A stretch of 64,000 nucleotides of DNA from Polyporus tsugae (lineage: Eukaryota; Basidiomycota; Agaricomycetes; Polyporales; Polyporaceae): positions 372,001-436,000 of the forward strand of contig JAHRBS010000009.1 of the NCBI GenBank assembly GCA_024305745.1, given 5' to 3'. The position numbers and the translations under genes are program-made. This document shows, piece by piece, positions 39,051-49,412 of this stretch. Position 1 is the stretch's first letter. Each line of letters opens with the position of its first letter. The notes beneath the pieces were generated by a model. That model was given only the letters and a program-made list of their open reading frames with translations. It did no database searches and was not told the origin of the DNA.

Positions 39051-42000
39051 TTAAGCAGGCGGGCCCATGCCCGGGAGGGTGAAGTCAGGGAAGTCGGGCC
39101 AATTGCCAAGCTCACCGGGGTCGCCGCCGATACGCACCCAGTTGAGGTGTGAGGGCGTGGGGCCGTCGAGGATCCAGAGCGAGAACCAGCCCGGGGGCGC
39201 GACGAACTTGTTGGGTGGGGAGACGACGGTGCAGGTGTTGCCGTTGCACGAGAACTCGGGGAAGAGTGTGCGCATGCCCATGGCGTTACCTGGGAAGAGG
39301 AGTCAAGTCAGGGTGTGGACATAAGATTTGCGAGAGAAGCGGGCTGTACGACGTACCGTGCTGTAGAAATGGTGAAGGAAGAGCATCGTTCGTCAGCGTA
39401 TGCCATGAATGATAGCAATGTCAAGGTGGTTTACGCACCGTGCTCGAGGTAGCTGTGGGAATTGAGAACATAAAGGTCAGACAAGAAAGTTTAGAGGACC
39501 GATGAATGCAAAGCGACACTTGCCAGCAATCAGGGAAACGCGCATCGTGCTGGTCGAGCCTTCGAAGAGCTGTACGTGGATGGTGTAGCTGCCACCGTAC
39601 GCCCAGTCCTTCTGGTCGACAGTGAAGCTCGGCTGCTTGCGACCTTCGTTCAGGTATGGCGGGATGTAGACCTCAACACGCATCTCCTCAGGGAGGCCCG
39701 GCGTCTGGGGGTCGCTTCCAGAAATCAGGACTCGGCCATCCGGAAGGAGCTGTCGGTAAGTCATCAGTATGGAAACGGTCGATCCAACGACTGCCACGCA
39801 CAGTTGACTCAGAGTGGTAGAGACGCGCAACGATGGTCTCGTTGAGGATGGAGATGCGCGAGCCGGCGGGTTGGGTCGGGTCGTAGAGGAGGGCCTGCAA
39901 GTTAGGGTCGGTTGCGAGACCAAAGCCGGCCACACCTTGCTTGGCGCCGTTGACGAGGAGGAACGTTCCATCCGGAAGGGCTGCATGCGATGAAATAAGT
40001 CAAGGTTCATGTGGAGGCATAGCTTGACGAGACTGACCGGACTGTGGGGCGAAACAGTGGGAGTCGGTAAAAAGTTCAAACAAAATCTATATCGAGGGTA
40101 CTCACCATGCACGTCATAACACGAGGGGATGGCTGGAAGGGCACAATGTAAGAACACCTTCCGAATATGTCTGAATGGGGAGTGATCGTACCATACGCTC
40201 GAGCACCCATTGAGCGCCGTCCACCTCAGGTTGAATGTGGACGCAGTTATCGAGCGCGAGACCGAAGTTCGATCCGCCGCACACAAGGATAGTGAGGGGA
40301 TCGGTATAAGGAGCGTGTTGAGGGAACAGGACAGCAGTGCCCTCCATTGGGTAAGTGCGACCGGCTGCTTTGCCGTCGAAGGGGTTGATAACGGAACCAG
40401 GCATGTTTGGTAGCGTTTTGATAGTGTCGAAAGTTACCGGGTTAAGGATGCGTGCTTCGTCATAATACCCTTTGAAACCTTATCAGATAGAACACTCCAT
40501 GCCTTCCACCGATTAGTACGTACCCACGAAGATGTTGCCACTGGGAAGCACGTGGAGGAAGGGGTAAAGGTTGTTGGGATCCGTACGGTTGAGCCAGTCC
40601 ATGAACAAGTAGGTGGGACCACCCTGTGAGGCAGGAAGGATCTCGAGAGTGGGTTCCGGGGCACCGTTACTGCCTTGCTCTCCTCCGACAACCAAGACAC
40701 TGCCGTTCGGCATAACAAGACCGGATGGGTACCAACGACCCCTCTGGCAGGAAGGTCAGAATCAGACCCATCAATGATGCAAGTTGAACGCACCTGCAAC
40801 TTGAGCTCGTTGAAGTTTTCCTCCCAGTCGTTCGTTCCGTTCACACCGGGGCTACCATCGGGCGCGTAGAGACGGACACCAAAGGTGCTGTCAAGGGACC
40901 AACCTCCAAATACGAGGTGCCTGGCAGAGCGATCGGGGAGCACAACAGCGCCAGAGCAGAACACGTCGGACTTGACGTGCATCGTGCGCCACGTCTTCTC
41001 AAAATCGTCGACCAAGGAAAGGTCAAGCTCGTATGCGCCAGTCGAATTGTCGAACTCGCTCGTGCCAAACTTCTCGACGAACGAGACCTTGTTGTTGATA
41101 CCGAGTGTGACCAAGAGCGGGACGACGACACCGGGGACGAAGAACTCGTAGCGGCCGATATTCGCAGGGGTCTGCCAGTCGTTCATGACACCATTCCACT
41201 TGTAGTACTGCGACGGATTTCAGCATCTCTCCAAGTTACAAAGATGAATTTGGCACAGACCTGCAGAAGGTTGCCAGCACCGCAGAGGTGAATGGGATCA
41301 CCAGGGCATGGAATATTACAAGCTGACTCTGGGGCGAAGCCGGGGCTTGCCTCGGTGTCAGAAACGTCACCACAATCTGGTACGAGGTCATTACTGGGTG
41401 CGTTTCAAGTCAACGTAGTTGACTCACAGCATTCTTGCCCGAACTCAGTTCCAGCAGCGGGGTATCCAAATGCAGCGCACTGGTTCAAGCACAAATCAAT
41501 CGAGTTGTTCGTCGGCAGGACGATCTTGTTCGGGAACAAGCGGACGCCATTCGGTGCTTCTCTATGGAATGTGTCAGCGTCCGTAGTCTTCGTGGATGCC
41601 AGATGAAACATACTGGAGACAGCCCTGGTATTCCCATTGACCTGCATCGGAATGATTCAGCAGACCGTATCGAAGATCGTGACAGTTTGAAAGTGAACGT
41701 ACCTGGCAGACTGCTGTTCTGCGCAGTGGGAACCGGTAGGATTTCGACCCTTCCGGTGAGTGTATAGACCTAAACACAACCGAAGGTGCCTTAGCAAAAG
41801 ACCTGGCGAGGACGCTTTCGGAAAAATTCTCATACGGAGAGTCGATTGGGTCCACCGCAAGCCTCCCTGCATGGGAATCAGTTTACCAGAAATAGGAGGA
41901 GGTGAATGGGTACAAACTGAGAGTTCCCACCACATGGCATGTTGCAGGTCGACGCATCAGCCATCGTTGCGCCGTCGATCAGCGTATTGCCACAGACTGT

Positions 42001-43521
42001 CCGAATGACAAGCACGGTCAAGGGATGAGCAACATTACGTGAAGGGCACGTGGACTCACAACACTGGACTCCGAACTCCATTCCCGCCAACGTGAAGTTC
42101 TGCGAGTGGCACGAGGTGACGCAAGATTGGACTGTCATCCCTTGATCGTCCGGGTTCTGAGTCTCCATGACACGACCGTTGGCGTTATCGCTAAATGATG
42201 ACAATCTCAGCCGCCTGTATACAGCATGTACCACCACAAGATGGGTTACGCACACATAGCAAGCCGAGTACGTGAAGTTGTTAGGAAGGCCAGATTTGAC
42301 GGGGTTGACGAGGACAGGGTCAGTTCCGGGATCACCTCCACCTCCACCAGGCGGAACACCAGGGGTGCCGGTGATAGTACCCGTGAAGTTGTAGACCTGA
42401 ACGGATGCAATTAGGACTCAGCTGAGCAACACAAGGATGGTACTGACATTGAGCGCGTTAGGACCGCCGCACAGCTCCGTGCTATTGCCCGCACAAGCCA
42501 TATTGCAGAGCGAGGCGTCAATAGGAGCGCCGCCATTGGTGATAGCGGTGCTGCAGACTGTCATCCAAAGGGTGAGGATAACGCTGCTAAAATGGAAGAG
42601 TTGCTTACAGCACTGATCGGCGAACTCCATGCCGGCAAGGGGGAAGTTAGCACTGAAGCAGGCTTCCGTGCATCCCTCGACGGTGAAGTTGCCCGGAACG
42701 TTGACGCCACTAGGAAGCGCGCGCGCGTTGACAGAATCGCTGAAGAGGATGGTTCACATCTCGTTCTAAACGCGAAGTCCGCAGAGGGACTCACCTGTAG
42801 CATCCCAGGGACTCCCAGAGGCCAACAGATGGGACAACGGTGGGAGGGGGTGGTGGCGCGACACCGTTCCAGTATACACTCAGCCGGTCTGTGTTTCAGC
42901 ACCCCCACAAATGAGAATTTTCAAGGCGCGGATATTCAGGAACTCATTCCACTCACTTCCAGCGCCACAGATCTCCTTCGCATCTCCGGTGCACGCGAGG
43001 TTGCAGTCCGAGAGCGTCGCGTTAGTGCCGCCGTTGGCGATCTCGTTGCCGCACCCTGAAATGACAAGAGGCATGAGCGCACTCCATCCTATCACCGATC
43101 TTTGAAAAAGCGCGCGTACAGCACTCCTGAGCGAACTCGAGGCCGGCGAAGTTGAAGTTCTGGGCGGAACAGAACGCCACACATGACTCGACGGTCATGC
43201 CCGTGGTGTTGGCGGAAGTTGCGCCGCCCAGAGAGCGCGCGCCTTGGTCGCTGTATAACATGACATGAGCGTCGGTCTAAGGTCGACTCGGCGTTGAGCA
43301 TAGACGCACGTGAAACATCCGAGGAACTTGTATGCCGTCCCCGGAATGGCGGGGGTGGAGGGGCTTTGACGGACACGGAGAGTGGAGCCATGGGAGATCT
43401 GCATGTAAGGGGGACATGGAAATCAGCAATGACGGAAACGGGGCGCAATGTGGCTGGGGAGTTGACATACGTGGGGGAGGGACAGTGCGAGCACTGCGAG
43501 GGAGGCAGTGAGGACCACCAT
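39051..43521 (-). CDS. WSC-domain glyoxal oxidase (copper radical oxidase, AA5_1)
   Basis: A long, many-intron secreted protein, about 1000 residues. A signal peptide ([17 protein letters not shown]) begins at 43521. Four WSC domains follow (about 43.35-42.9, 42.85-42.4, 42.25-41.9 and 41.65-41.28 kb), each with an xLGCF-like start, MTVESC/FTVEGC and (W)CGN motifs. The oxidase carries the expected active-site residues: Cys in [11 protein letters not shown] (about 40960), Tyr in RWYPSG (about 40730), the Tyr-His pair in ARLYHSES (about 39815), and the His encoded by the CACG microexon (39360-39357). The C-terminal galactose-oxidase-like domain has [14 protein letters not shown]. These enzymes oxidise small aldehydes to acids and release H2O2 for peroxidases in wood decay; WSC may anchor it to the wall. 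The WSC layout resembles the cro3-5 type of white-rot fungi. Confidence 0.92.
39357..39360 (-). other. 4-nt microexon CACG encoding the copper-ligand His
   Basis: Minus-strand order is: exon end ATTGCTG (39524), GC-AG intron 39523-39453, 14-nt exon 39452-39439, intron 39438-39361, 4-nt exon 39360-39357, intron 39356-39290, last exon from 39289. Only this path gives the family sequence [11 protein letters not shown]; the Thr-His pair carries the active-site histidine. All junctions are in phase and all AGs are in place. Confidence 0.8.
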
Positions 43522-46500
43522 TTTCGGAACACCACCGATGCCTTACTGGGAAGAGGGCGTCGTGGTGAGCGACTCGATTGCAAGGCGACGTATATGTAGC
43601 CCCTGCATGCCGCCCAAGGACCATTGAAGGCGGCAGCGTAATTGCGGCAGGTCCGCGACACAAATCATTATCATAGAAAGAACTTCCAGGACCACCCGAA
43701 CATAGCGAACGCCGGCAGGCATCCCTCACGCCGATGGCTCCTTGGACCTTCTGAACTGAAGAGTGGACCTTGGCAGTTCCTGGGCCAGGAATGCTCCTGG
43801 CAGTGCAGCCGGCGCGTCAGCAAATCGGAATTGCATCCAGCGTCTTCTTTCTCGGGACAGCCCTCCATCGCGCCCGGTGTACGTATTCGCTGTTCAAGTT
43901 CAGGGACGTCGTCAATTATGTGAGATCTACACAAGACGCGAAGGCGCGAACAGCACTGAAGACGCGGTCAGCAGGGCGCGGCCGCACTTTTGACAGCATC
44001 ATCAGGCTGTCCTCCCTGGCGGCACACCTACCGTTCCCGTCTGTCGGGATTCTGATAGACATGATCATTGTTGGAGATGCTACGAACGCAGCCCACCGGT
44101 GCGCTGTTGGAGGCGACTGAGAGACGTTTTGCTCCGGGTTCGACGAGGCGGTGGCAGCAGGATCCCGATGGCCCGGACGGCCCATATGGATGGTGGACCT
44201 GTAAGTTCGCCCCTGTTCGTCCACGGTGCCGGCCCAGCGCAGTGAAGCCTTGCCCCGACGTCCATGATTCCCACCGAGATGTCGGTGCCCTTCAGTGCCA
44301 CAGGGACGGCACGACGTTTCTCCTAGATCTCCGCCGTCGATTCAATGCAAAGCGAAGAAGACACAACAGGGTGCAGTCCCCTGCTTCTGGTCTTGACATC
44401 TGCGTCCGGCATGAGCTCGCTATAGTGCAGCGGGGACGATAAGCTGATCATGTATGTTCTCGAACGAGGCGCGAACGGCCGGAGTGCCCACCTGATGCTA
44501 AAACGTCCTCGATGGTTCCTGCCAGTGCCATGCAAAGGGCCGATTCACCGTTGACAGTCTTGAGCATCGTGGGATGGTTCTCGGGAGCCGGATTCGGCAT
44601 CATCCAGGACCAGCCCGATGGCGGCCGATTGGCTCTCGTAACCGACCTCCTGCGACGGAGGACAAATATCCGTTTGATTGCCCAAGGCGTCTCTGGACGG
44701 TGATTGCTGACAAGTGGCTGTCGTGGCCGAGGCGTCAGGGCGGCCAAAAAGGAAGACGTCCATTAATCCGTCAGTACCACCTTAAGCGACGCTCTAATTA
44801 CATGGGAATATGATGTCCATGCCTCCCGCAACGGCTTTTGAGTGGGGGTCCAGCACCGGCCTATACAGGAAGCTCCTTTTCAGGACATCTGTACAACGGC
44901 ATGTGTAGAAGGCGAAGCGTGATGAATACGGAACACGCACGAGTTCTCTTCCCCCCTGTGGGTGAGTCCTAGTGGTTTTTCGAAGCATCGGCGAGACGTT
45001 GCGCTATAAATATCTCCGAAACGGGTTTCAAGCAGATCCCAGGAGCAAACTGGAAGTGGCAAGTCGGGTTGAGCATCGTCAGTAGGCACTGTATCACCGT
45101 GCGAATGCCCGAATCGCATGTATTGTATGTGGGAATTACTGACCTGGGAGTCCACCGGATCTAAATGTGTCCTTCGTGGCGGATGGCTCGCTCGGTGACA
45201 AGGTCCAGGCCCGAGTAAGTATGCGCCAATCTCCACCATGTGAGGCCAAAGCGGGAAAGTTGAGCGTTATGCTGAATGGGCCGGCGGGAGCATGTGATCA
45301 ACAAACCCGATCCCGAGCGGGAATGAAGGCGTTCAACTTGACGCTGCCGGACAGTGGCTGAAGAGTTGGTAGGGCGACAATCAGCCCAGAAAACTGGTAC
45401 TAGTGTGGCCTTCCGAAAGTCGGCAATTAGACGCAGGATGCTTACCCTGTGGAGACCACCCAAAATCGAGTGGGTCGATCGTTGTACCTTATCCGGCAAA
45501 AATACCACACCACGTCTGCCGGGCCAGTGGTTTCGTCAGCGGTATACACGGCAATGAATGCAGAGTACCTGACGATGCCGGAGATAGTTGGAAGCTGTTG
45601 ACGGTCGTCTTTTGCCCATGCGATGCTGGGAAGGTCGTCGCACGCATTGTTGAAAAGAGGGCTCTTCAATCGACAGTTGTAGGAGTACGTCTGAAACCGC
45701 CGACGCCGGACTGTACATGGACATTGGAGATAGCCCGGGGTGATGAACAGACATCGCTGTCTGCGTAGAACAGATAACCGCCCCCGAACGGCTGGAACAG
45801 ACACTCGTGCTAGCTGTGAGTTGAATATCCATGGTCCGGATTAGCCTGGACGAAGAACTGGACACAAAATTAGATAGCGTACTAGTAGCAAGGTTCTGTC
45901 ATCGTCGCGTCGCCGGCGGTCCGATCATGCTATCGATGAAAGCGCAAGGCACCAGCGGACCAAAAGCTGCGGTTGGAAGTACTGCGAGCGCACCGCTGGA
46001 AAAACGCTGTCGAATCGACGTTGCACCATAGGTGCGAACGGTAGACGACTCAGCGGCATCTGAGCGCATCACGCGGCTTGTGCGGCTAACGATCCAGCGG
46101 AGCTATGGCGGACCTGTGGGCGAATAGTCGTACTAGAAGACAGCTTGTCAAAAGGACTGAACGCCCGACAGACGAGTAGACAGGCTCCCCATGAATCGCT
46201 AAGAATGGATCAACTGGATTACGTTCACGTTTATGACGGGTTAGTGATGCGACAAGTAAGAATGCACAATTACTTAGTAGTATGTAGGTATGTATACGGC
46301 ACCTAGTACTCTGGGATTCAATTTTGGGCGTCATGGACGGACAGATACATGACTGCAGCGACTCGAGCACAATCAGAGCAGATCGCGCTGCGATCGCCAG
46401 CATACAGTTCTCGAGCCGGCCGCGAGCGTAACACCTGTTCGAATGTCAAGAGACGCACATGGTTGAAGAAGACAGAGATGGGGGATGCGCACCTGTAGTG

Positions 46501-47370
46501 GTCGAGTCGAACGTTGAAGCTGGAGAAACCGCCGACTGTCCGACTCAACGCAGCTTCGAAAGATGTTGATAGATTTGTCAAGTCCTGAAAGGTTCCCTTC
46601 GCCAGTTGCACAAAACAGAGAGGCTATGCAGCAACTATGCAGTAGTAGAAGTAAAGTAAGTATGATAAATACATGCGACGGACTGGGCAAGACGGTGACG
46701 GTACGTATTTGCCTTTGTTTGCACATTGTGGCTGAGTGTGAGCGCGCAAGGCCGGCCCGGGCCAAGTCGTGACTTGCCAGTAACGGCTACAAGCGCAATT
46801 TCGAGTCCCATGATGAGGCAGCTTGCGAGTGGGAGTCGACCAGCTGAGAAATGTTTGGCGAATGATGTACGACCGAAGGCGTTGGGTGGATTTGAGGGAC
46901 CTCGTGAGGCGCCAAAAATCCCTCGAGTGCGAATCCGTGGCACTGGCTAGTCCGAACAGCGCTACGGCTCAGCTCTAAGTAAAAGGTAACTCTACGACAT
47001 GTAAGATGCGTATCATCTTGACTGATACAGAAGTCTGTTGAAAAGAGTCCGATAAAATTCTATTAAGCATAGGTGAGCGCAAAGACCGGGCCGGCATCAT
47101 AGCACAAGGATCATCACACCTCCTCACCGACGGCAACATCCGAGCCCTGGAGACGGCGTAGTAGGGTTGTGTTAAGACGGGAGGGAAGCTCCACCGCCTG
47201 CGCAGCAGTCGCAATAAACAAGGATAGAATACAAGTACATGAGCGTGGGCCCACGAATCCGGCAAGGACAGCGAAGGACTCCTTTGCTGTCCTTTGCCAC
47301 AGCCACGGTGCTGGTGCCGAAGCGCGACTCCGCTCCATCGTTGAACGTTGAAGCCTATGCGCTCACAAGC
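43522..47370. other. Gene-poor stretch, no supported gene
   Basis: About 3.85 kb. Frames are short and overlap on both strands without a domain I recognise. A plus-strand stretch near 43.9-44.1 kb (FRDVVNYVRSTQDAKA) and a minus-strand stretch near 45.4-45.2 kb look faintly protein-like, but neither is sustained. Confidence 0.4.
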
Positions 47371-47900
47371 CTAGGACTTCAGCGACGCTCGAGTCCCGCG
47401 GGGTGAGCTTGACGACGAAGGGCACGGGCGAGCTCGTACTCCTTCAGGTCGATCGGCACGGAGCATATGCGCGAACCCGAGGAAGATCTCCTTCTCTGCC
47501 AGGATGACGCCGTGGCAGATGCGCCGCCTGTTCAAGTTGGCATTGGCACGCATGCAAGGGGGCGGCGGAAGCGCGCGCAGGGAAGGCGAAGGGGAGTCAT
47601 GGTCAGCGACGGGGAAGCACAGACAGACGTAATGAATGAGGATTATAATTATGTGAGGGGCGTACACGATCCCGAACGACCAGTGGTCGCGCTTCATGAC
47701 GTCTGGGAGAGCCGACTCCGCAGAGGGAATGGTGTCGTTGATGTAGCGCCCGGGCTACGGGAGGGGGAGTGTGCTGCGCGCTGGCCAAGTTGAACAACAG
47801 TTTAGCTACTTACCATGTACGGGTCCGGGTGCCGCACGGGGTTCCTGTACATGCCCACTGAATTTGCCATTGGGAAGTCAGCTCGCGGGTTCGAGACAAC
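47371..47900 (-). pseudogene. Cytochrome P450 C-terminal relic
   Basis: Minus strand: VGMYRNPVRHPDPYM (about 47850) is the P450 segment before the PERF-type motif. After a plausible intron comes PGRYINDTIP, then the heme-binding region WSFGI joined to RRICHG (about 47515), with the Cys that would hold the heme. Next is the following helix LAEKEIFLGFAHML, and finally PVPFVVKLTPRDSSVAEVL with the stop at 47371. The parts lie in different frames and only the last third of a P450 is present. The glycine-proline of the normal RRxCPG motif is changed to His-Gly. Confidence 0.75.
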
Positions 47901-48366
47901 GTGATAGCGTCAGCGAGCATCACTCCGCACCGTGTTGCCGATCACGACGGTATGGAATATTGATAACGTTGGTCGTCCTGGATACACACTTGGCCATGCG
48001 CATTGAGCGGTGCACGACTCGGAGAGGGGACCTACTTATGACTGGTTCGTTACTCGAAGTATTGTCTGGCATGGGCCGAGGCTGAGGACGCTAAGTACAC
48101 ACTGCCAACAGGTTACTTGGATGTGCTTCGATGTCAATTGTGGTTCCTTGAGGTAAAACTAGCGAGGCTCACCTAAGAAACACAATTTCGCAGGTGCTTA
48201 TCCTCTGGGTCAATGCTGCTGCTTGACTATGGCCACGACTTGGCCTCGGTGGTGGACAGGAAGCTCTGAGGCATGGCCGCAAGCTGCGGCGGTGGCGCCT
48301 GAGTGCCGGCCATTCAGAAACTTTGCTGACAGTGATGATAGTAGTTAACATGGGCTTGTCATCCAA
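47901..48366. other. Intergenic, possible further P450 decay
   Basis: The left part may hold badly decayed P450 sequence on the minus strand. Otherwise nothing is recognised. Confidence 0.35.
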
Positions 48367-48446
48367 GCCGGGATAGCTCAGCTGGGAGAGCAACAGACTG
48401 AAGCACCGCTTTCTGGAGGTCGCGTGTTCAATCCACGCTCCTGGCA
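48367..48446 (+). tRNA. tRNA-Phe (GAA) with a 7-nt intron
   Basis: 80 bp. The acceptor stem GCCGGGA pairs with TCCTGGC (one G-T), then discriminator A. The D arm GCTC...GAGC, T arm GCGTG-TTCAATC-CACGC and anticodon loop CTGAAG are all present. The usual intron position after base 37 holds 7 extra bases, giving 73 bp without them. The anticodon stem has one A/G mismatch at its base. Not checked with a tRNA program. Confidence 0.85.
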
Positions 48447-48607
48447 CTTAATTTTGTCTGTAAAGTCGCCCCTGCCACGATGGTTTTGGTGCAGTGGAGA
48501 AAATGAAATCTTTTGGTAGCTGTCTTTCCACGGGGTAAGCCTTTCCTCAAAATTCTGCATGGTGGCCCACTGTTCGGGTCGGAAGAAACGACAGGCAAAG
48601 CCGAGCT

Positions 48608-48891
48608 CGTCGATAGGCACACGGGTTTTGCCTTCACGGTCCTCCTATATAAAATCTTCCTGATTTTTGGCAGGCGTGATTGATGATAACTCGACACGAA
48701 TCGAGAGCGAAAGGGCGGGATACGCCAAAGAGCGTTTTGGAAGCCTGGTCAGCGGGATCTAGCTGGGAGTAAGCAGGAAACAGAAATAGCGACCGGTCGA
48801 CCCCTGGGTATTGGATAAAGACTGCCGCATTAGCCAAGATTTCGAGCTGCTAGGATTGGGAAAACGGGAGGAACGCCTCCCGAGCGGCCAT
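48608..48891 (-). pseudogene. HNH gene relic (copy 3), 5' part only
   Basis: It starts MAAREAF like copy 2 and continues with VFIQYPGVDRSLFLFPAYSQ, TLFGVSRPFALDSCRVIINHA and KTRVPIDE. An in-frame TAG follows residue 13, and a stop plus frameshift come before the last segment. Nothing of the HNH core is present. It lies about 160 bp from the tRNA-Phe, on the opposite strand. Confidence 0.85.
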
Positions 48892-49412
48892 GGCTCAAGC
48901 TAAACCTCGGACAGGTGGACAAGAGTAACGAAGTGGCTGTGCTGATAGTCCTAACCACCGCCGACAATGATGCTGGACTCCTCAGCAGAGACTCAAGTGC
49001 ATTTTTCTAGTTCTCAATTTACAACGAGTAACCCATCTACGAATTAAGATGGTAAATATCAACACTTCGTAGCTCTAGTTTTGGCAAGTCACCGAACCGT
49101 ACCCTGGGCCCTGGGGACATGCCGGCACTATGGGGCGCCTATTGCTATCACAAGCGAGGCCTGATATGGAAGGACTCCCCAACTTGAACCAGAACGGCCA
49201 CCATCATTTCCTTTGTCTTCCTCGCGGCACTTCATTGTTCCCTCCCTTGTCATAACTGACTCGACGCGGGAATTAGAACCTAGGACACGCTTTGGGACGC
49301 GTCATCCATCTAACCACGGGGCACAACTTGGCTTTCAACCGGCAGCCAACTATATATATTGCAGCCCACTTCTCTGTCTGTACGTCACTTCTCCTCACCC
49401 CCCATCCTCCCC
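48892..49412. other. Intergenic upstream of FunK1 kinase B
   Basis: No gene is seen. A TATATATAT run at about 49350 and short C/T-rich stretches just before the ATG at 49413 look like the kinase B core promoter. A tRNA-like sequence on the minus strand (about 49320-49255) lacks pairing ends. Confidence 0.5.

Noticed and set aside
48169..48447. 92-codon minus-strand open frame ending over the tRNA
   Set aside because: It is antisense to the tRNA-Phe and its protein-like start comes from the tRNA sequence.
49255..49320. tRNA-like sequence on the minus strand (TGGTTAGATGG ... GGTTCTAATTCC)
   Set aside because: The two ends do not form an acceptor stem and the T-arm is imperfect; at most a decayed tRNA.
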